From DASTGO01 sp035719045 (GTDB lineage: Bacteria > Actinomycetota > Actinomycetes > Actinomycetales > Kineosporiaceae), in the NCBI GenBank assembly GCA_035719045.1, contig DASTGO010000330.1, positions 1 to 16,559 on the forward strand: a stretch of 16,559 nt of DNA, in the 5' to 3' direction. Under the pieces are notes generated by a model. It did no database searches. It saw only the letters and a program-made list of their open reading frames with translations, and was not told the origin of the DNA. The number at the start of each line of letters is the position of its first letter. The stretch's first letter is position 1. Below are positions 13,105-16,559 of the stretch, one piece after another. A program made the translations under genes and the position numbers.

Positions 13105-15282
13105 ATGCCGAGCGGACCGGCCGCCGGGACGGAACGGGACCCGGCCCGGACTCCTGCGCGCGCCCCTTCCCCCGAGCTGATCGTGGTGGCCCTGCTCACG
13201 GCCGGGATCGCCGCGGCCCGGTTCCACGACTACCTGCTGTTCCACGCCTTCGCCGAGACCTTCAGCGTCGTCATCGCGCTCACCGTGTTCTCCATCGCGT
13301 GGAACACCCGGCGGACCCTGGACTCCCCGTTCCTGCTGCTGATCGGGCTGGCCTCCGGCCCGACGGCACTGATCGACATGGTGCACACCCTCGCGTTCAA
13401 GGGGATGGGCGTCTTCCCCGGCACCGGCGCCGACCTGGCCACCCAACTGTGGGTCGCGGGACGCATCGTCGAGGTGAGCGGCATCGCGGTCGCCGTCATG
13501 GTCGGCCACCGGCGACCACACCCCCGGGTGGTGCTGGCGGCCTTCTCGGCACTGGCCGCAGCACTGCTGCTGTCCATCTTCGCGGTGAAGGTGTTCCCCG
13601 CGTGCTTCGTCGCCGGCACGGGCCTGACGCCGTTCAAGAAGGGCAGCGAATACGTCTTCGTCACCGTCCTGCTGCTCGCCTTCGTCTCGTTGCGGCGCAG
13701 GCGGCCGGTGATCGCCCCCGCCCTGTACCCGTACCTGACCGGGGCCGTCGTGCTGCTGGCGGTGCAGGAGTCCTGCTTCGCCTTCTACTCCGACGTCTAC
13801 GGCCTCCTCAACCTGGCCGGTCACCTGGTGAAGATCATGGTCGCCTACCTGATCTACTCAGGTGTGGTCCGGTTCGGGTTCACCGAACCGCAGGACAGCC
13901 TGTTCCACAGCCTGAGCGACCTCAATCGGCGGCTCATCGCCGGCGCGGAGGAACTGCGGACCTCGCGGGAGCGGCTGCAGGGCATCACCGACCACCTGTC
14001 CGAAGGCGTGTTCGTGATCGTGGAGGACGGTCTGGTCCGGTTCGCCAATCCCGCCGCCGTTCGCCTGCTGACCGGCGAGGGGCCTGAGCTGACCACGGAC
14101 GGCAACTGCCGGATCGACGACTACCTGCGGCTGCGCGGCCCGCTCGACGACCACCCCCTGCGGGCCTCGCCGTTCTGGGCCACCGTGACCACCCAGGGCA
14201 CGGCCGAGGCGGACGACCTTCTCCTGGTCCTGCCCAGCGGGCGGACGGCGGAGGTCTCCTGCTCGGCCTCGGTGATGGCCGGGGGCCACGCCCCGGCCCA
14301 GGTGATCCTCTCGTTCCGGGACATGGGCGCGCTGAACCAGGCCCGTCGCCAGGCGGCGCAGGCGGCGCATCTGGCGGCGATCGGGCGGCTGGCAGCGGGA
14401 GTGGCCCACGAGATCAACACCCCGGCGCAGTACGTGGGCGACAACCTCATGTTCATCGCCGAGGGCCTCTCCCTGCTCACGTCCGCCGTCGGAGGTGTCG
14501 TGGCGGACCCCGGCCTGTCCGGCCGGGCACGGGAGACCCTCGGCTCCCCCGAACTGGCCGAGACGCTGGCGGAGCTGCCGCAGGCGGTCACCCAGTCCCG
14601 CGACGGCCTGCGGCAGATCATCCGGATCGTCAAGTCCATGAGGGAGTTCTCGCATCCGGGCACGGCCGAGGTCGCCGCCACCGACATCAACCACGCGATC
14701 GAGACCGCGGTGACAGTGACCCGCAACGAGTGGAAGCACGTGGCCACCGTGGACCTCCACCTCGATCCCGCCCTGCCCCCGGTGCTGGGCCGCGCGGCGG
14801 AGCTGAACCAGGTGTTCGTGAACCTGATCGTCAACGCCGCCCAGGCCATCGAGGCGTCCGGCAAGCCCCTGCCCGGGGTGATCAGCGTGACCACGGCCCT
14901 GCGGGACGACACCGTGGAGATCCGCGTCCGTGACTCGGGCACCGGGATCCCGGAGTCCCTGGGCGACAAGATCTTCGAGCTGTTCTTCACCACGAAACCC
15001 GCGGGACAGGGCACCGGTCAAGGGCTGGCACTCTGCCGGGACGTGGTGACCGTCAAGCACGGCGGGACCATCGAGGTGGACAGCGTGGAGAGCGGGGGTG
15101 CCACGTTCACCGTACGGCTGCCCCTGCTGCACCGCCCCGGGGAGTGGGCCGCAGCCCCGGCCGACACCGCACCTCCCCCGGTCCCGGTCCCCCGCCCGGC
15201 CGACACTGCACCTCCCCCGGCCCCCCGCCCGGCCGACGCCGCGACATCCCGGCTGCCGGTCCCCCACCCACCCGCCGGATGA
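13105..15282 (+). CDS. MASE3-PAS sensor histidine kinase
   Basis: A 725-residue membrane sensor kinase. Residues about 25-250 form a hydrophobic MASE3 sensor, with the family-typical FSVVIALTVFSIAWNTRR, IDMVHTLAFKGMGVF and LATQLWVAGRIVE segments. A PAS domain (about 293-405) follows, then a dimerisation helix with His435 in GVAHEINTPAQYVGDN. The ATPase domain has N-box NLIVNAAQAI (Asn573), G1 DSGTGIPE (Asp610) and G2 GQGTGQGLAL (about 634). The last 45 or so residues are an imperfect Pro/Ala/Asp-rich repeat of no known domain. The ATG at 13105 has AGGAG at good spacing; the open frame further upstream lies antisense to the MarR gene. No response regulator gene is adjacent, so its partner is encoded elsewhere. 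Confidence 0.9.
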   Translation: MPSGPAAGTERDPARTPARAPSPELIVVALLTAGIAAARFHDYLLFHAFAETFSVVIALTVFSIAWNTRRTLDSPFLLLIGLASGPTALIDMVHTLAFKGMGVFPGTGADLATQLWVAGRIVEVSGIAVAVMVGHRRPHPRVVLAAFSALAAALLLSIFAVKVFPACFVAGTGLTPFKKGSEYVFVTVLLLAFVSLRRRRPVIAPALYPYLTGAVVLLAVQESCFAFYSDVYGLLNLAGHLVKIMVAYLIYSGVVRFGFTEPQDSLFHSLSDLNRRLIAGAEELRTSRERLQGITDHLSEGVFVIVEDGLVRFANPAAVRLLTGEGPELTTDGNCRIDDYLRLRGPLDDHPLRASPFWATVTTQGTAEADDLLLVLPSGRTAEVSCSASVMAGGHAPAQVILSFRDMGALNQARRQAAQAAHLAAIGRLAAGVAHEINTPAQYVGDNLMFIAEGLSLLTSAVGGVVADPGLSGRARETLGSPELAETLAELPQAVTQSRDGLRQIIRIVKSMREFSHPGTAEVAATDINHAIETAVTVTRNEWKHVATVDLHLDPALPPVLGRAAELNQVFVNLIVNAAQAIEASGKPLPGVISVTTALRDDTVEIRVRDSGTGIPESLGDKIFELFFTTKPAGQGTGQGLALCRDVVTVKHGGTIEVDSVESGGATFTVRLPLLHRPGEWAAAPADTAPPPVPVPRPADTAPPPAPRPADAATSRLPVPHPPAG

Positions 15283-15330
15283 CCTGCCCCGGCGTCCGGG
15301 GGGGGGCGCCGTTCGCGGGACCGCCGGGGA

Positions 15331-15755
15331 TCAGCCGTCGCCGGACGTGCCGCCACCGGCTCCGGCGCGGGCCTGCACGTGACTGTGGCCGTCGCAGCAG
15401 GGTTCGGGGACCAGGACGAAGACGTGGTTGTTCCGGTCGCGGCTCAGTTCGGCGTACAGGTCGTACCCGGGACGGCCACGTGGCCGTCGACCGGGAACGC
15501 CACGAGGGGGACCCGTCGCAGCCGCCGCGACCGTGCCCCGATCGTGGTCAGCATGACCGTCGGCAGTCGCGAGGCCGGCTCGGTGAAGCTCAGCCGGTCG
15601 CCGGACAGGGCGAAGACCGCCCGGTCGAGGTGGTGCAGCACCAGGGAGTACAACCGGGCCCCGGTCCGGGTGCCGGCCAGCCGCAGCAGCAGCCGGGCGA
15701 CCGGCGGACGCGGCCGCGGGCCGGGGCCGATGCCCAGATCTGCGGCGAGTCCCAC
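15331..15755 (-). pseudogene. Deazaflavin-dependent nitroreductase-family (Ddn-like) gene with internal deletion and frameshift
   Basis: The GTG at 15755, preceded by AAGGGGA, opens a frame encoding a recognisable Ddn-family N-terminus: VARLLLRLAG, LDRAVFALSGDRLSF, then LPTVMLTTIGARSRRLRRVPLVAF, the conserved F420-binding-domain strand region. About 90 codons in, the frame runs into PGTTCTPN and stops at 15444. The adjacent frame carries a plausible family C-terminus, PGYDLYAELSRDRNNHVFVLVPEP, ending at 15331. The usual middle of the domain, roughly 50 residues including the xxxHPxWYxNL segment, is missing. The join lies at or next to an 18-bp perfect palindrome. The gene therefore seems inactivated. 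Translation to the 103-residue truncated product is possible but would lack the cofactor site. Confidence 0.72.
15471..15488. repeat. 18-bp perfect palindrome at the deletion junction
   Basis: GACGGCCACGTGGCCGTC is a perfect inverted repeat with no spacer. It lies where the deazaflavin pseudogene passes from its N-terminal frame to its C-terminal frame. It may mark the deletion end point, since palindromes promote slippage, or be a coincidental CACGTG-centred repeat. Confidence 0.7.
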
Positions 15756-15961
15756 ATCCGTCCCCTTCCGACCGCGGCATCCGGCCCCACGGCGAGAGCC
15801 GCCCGGGACTGTACGCGGTCTCACCCACGGCCGACCGGGTGCCCGGACGGTGCCGGCAGGGTAGGCGTTCGGTACCAGGCGGACAACGCCCGTCCGGGGT
15901 GACGTCAGGGACGTGGACCACACGACGGCACCGGCCCGGACCGGACGCCCCGGGGGCTCGA

Positions 15962-16219
15962 TCACTGCGCCGCCGGGTACCCCCGTTCCCGCTTCCACAG
16001 GGTGACGGCGTCCCCGACGAACTCGTGCACATAACCGCAACGGGCGCAGATCAGCCCGAGGGCGGACTGGTTGGCCCAGCCCAGGTCGAGCAGCTCCAGG
16101 CCGGTGCTGTTCAGCTTGACCTCGCGGTTCCAGAACTCCGCGAAGCCGCAGACGACGCAGGTCAGGGGCTTGTTGTGGACGGTGGCCAGGTCAGGCTGGC
16201 GCCGGCGGAAGATTCCCAT
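15962..16219 (-). CDS. Small zinc-ribbon protein of unknown function
   Basis: An 85-residue protein with two CxxC knuckles, Cys21/Cys24 (TCVVCGF) and Cys58/Cys61 (ICARCGYVHEF). Together they form a probable zinc ribbon. Between the knuckles, EVKLNSTGLELLDLGWANQSALGL looks like a compact beta-rich segment. The N-terminus is basic (MGIFRRRQ). No other domain is present. Short zinc ribbons of this kind are found in nucleic-acid-binding and uncharacterised proteins. The only ATG is at 16219; the upstream SD is weak. I see no link to the neighbouring genes. Confidence 0.75.
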   Translation of the reverse strand: MGIFRRRQPDLATVHNKPLTCVVCGFAEFWNREVKLNSTGLELLDLGWANQSALGLICARCGYVHEFVGDAVTLWKRERGYPAAQ

Positions 16220-16300
16220 GCCCCGAGGGATGCCGCGGGGCCCGTTCCGGTTCCGGCCGCTCCCGCGTCCCGGGACGGCCCGCGCCTGACGACCGCCGGG

Positions 16301-16559
16301 TCAGTTCCACAGACCGATCAGGTCCTCGAAGGCCCCCACGACCGGGTCCACCACCTCGTCCAGGGCACGGGCCAGCTCGGGCGGCCCCGGCGCGGCGGAC
16401 CCCTCGCTCCAGGCCAGGAACAGGGTCATCCCGGCGGCGAGGTCCGGGTGGATCCGCCCCCACCGCCGGGCCGCGGTGCCGCGGTCGGTGGTCCAGGTGC
16501 GGTCGTGGACGCTGACCACCCCCGCGACGGCCAGAAGGGTCTTGCGGGCGACACTCCGG
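16301..16559 (-). CDS. C-terminal fragment of an unidentified protein (possibly nucleotidyltransferase-like)
   Basis: An open frame enters from the right edge of the window and ends at the TGA at 16301-16303, giving 85 residues. A GTG at 16519 is the first possible internal start, but the coding pattern (ARKTLLAVAGVVSV before it) continues to the edge, so the gene probably begins outside. The segment VHDRTWTTDRGTAARRW faintly recalls the C-terminal helical part of AadA-like or DUF4111 nucleotidyltransferases, from memory and with low certainty. The rest (GMTLFLAWSEG, ALDEVVDPVVGAFEDLIGLW) is helical. Confidence 0.55.
   Translation of the reverse strand, partial: RSVARKTLLAVAGVVSVHDRTWTTDRGTAARRWGRIHPDLAAGMTLFLAWSEGSAAPGPPELARALDEVVDPVVGAFEDLIGLWN

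Noticed and set aside
15298..15306. Run of nine G residues after the kinase stop
   Set aside because: Intergenic homopolymer in very GC-rich DNA with no gene frame depending on it; could also be a sequencing-sensitive spot.
15331..16032. Single 233-residue minus-strand protein
   Set aside because: Only the last 30 or so residues look like protein of a known family; the rest is an out-of-frame shadow of the deazaflavin pseudogene and intergenic DNA.

Overview
The window is very GC-rich with strong G/C bias at third codon positions. It carries families typical of filamentous or soil actinomycetes: a Methyltransf_19 (DUF574) SAM methyltransferase, an XRE-TPR regulator, a remnant of an F420/deazaflavin nitroreductase-like gene, and SD-led GTG/ATG starts. 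A Pseudonocardia-like actinomycete is a reasonable guess, but the genus cannot be fixed from the sequence alone. No rRNA, tRNA, CRISPR array or insertion sequence was seen.

Layout. Positions 1-690 hold the end of an NlpC/P60 peptidase gene and a strong bidirectional terminator. Positions 691-3966 (minus) are a tightly overlapping operon: an aldehyde dehydrogenase (HpaE-like), a class III LigB-type extradiol ring-cleavage dioxygenase (HpaD/HpcB-like) and a fumarylacetoacetate-hydrolase-family enzyme (HpaG-like). A 286-bp regulatory region separates it from a divergent glutamine-synthetase-like ligase (4253-5620, plus). Positions 5625-8696 look like an intercalated regulatory module: a DUF574 methyltransferase, a small resolvase-fold protein lacking the catalytic serine, and a divergent XRE-TPR regulator. 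Positions 8794-11971 (minus) hold a cytochrome P450, its VanB/phthalate-dioxygenase-reductase-type electron donor and an acetoacetate-decarboxylase-family protein. A MarR-family regulator (12303-12911, minus) with a Cys-rich N-terminus and a MASE3-PAS histidine kinase (13105-15282, plus) follow. The right end has a deazaflavin-oxidoreductase pseudogene, a small zinc-ribbon protein and a C-terminal fragment of an unidentified gene.

How it fits together. Four inverted repeats of the form TCGTTCG-N4-CGAACGA were found. Three lie between the ALDH operon and the GS-like gene (4008-4025, 4090-4107, 4205-4222). One lies in front of the P450 gene (12009-12026), 8 kb away. The ALDH and P450 operons also each have a TTGACG-N18-TAnnnT promoter with the palindrome at or just after the -10 box. 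This suggests that the GS-like ligase, the P450/reductase (and perhaps the decarboxylase-like protein) and the ring-cleavage operon are one regulon, probably repressed by the MarR protein encoded next to the P450. The inferred role is catabolism of an aromatic compound, possibly an amine: gamma-glutamylation and/or P450 oxidation, then extradiol cleavage of a homoprotocatechuate-like catechol, semialdehyde oxidation and FAH-type isomerisation or decarboxylation. The substrate is unknown, and the later pathway steps (HpaF, HpaH and HpaI equivalents) are absent from the window.
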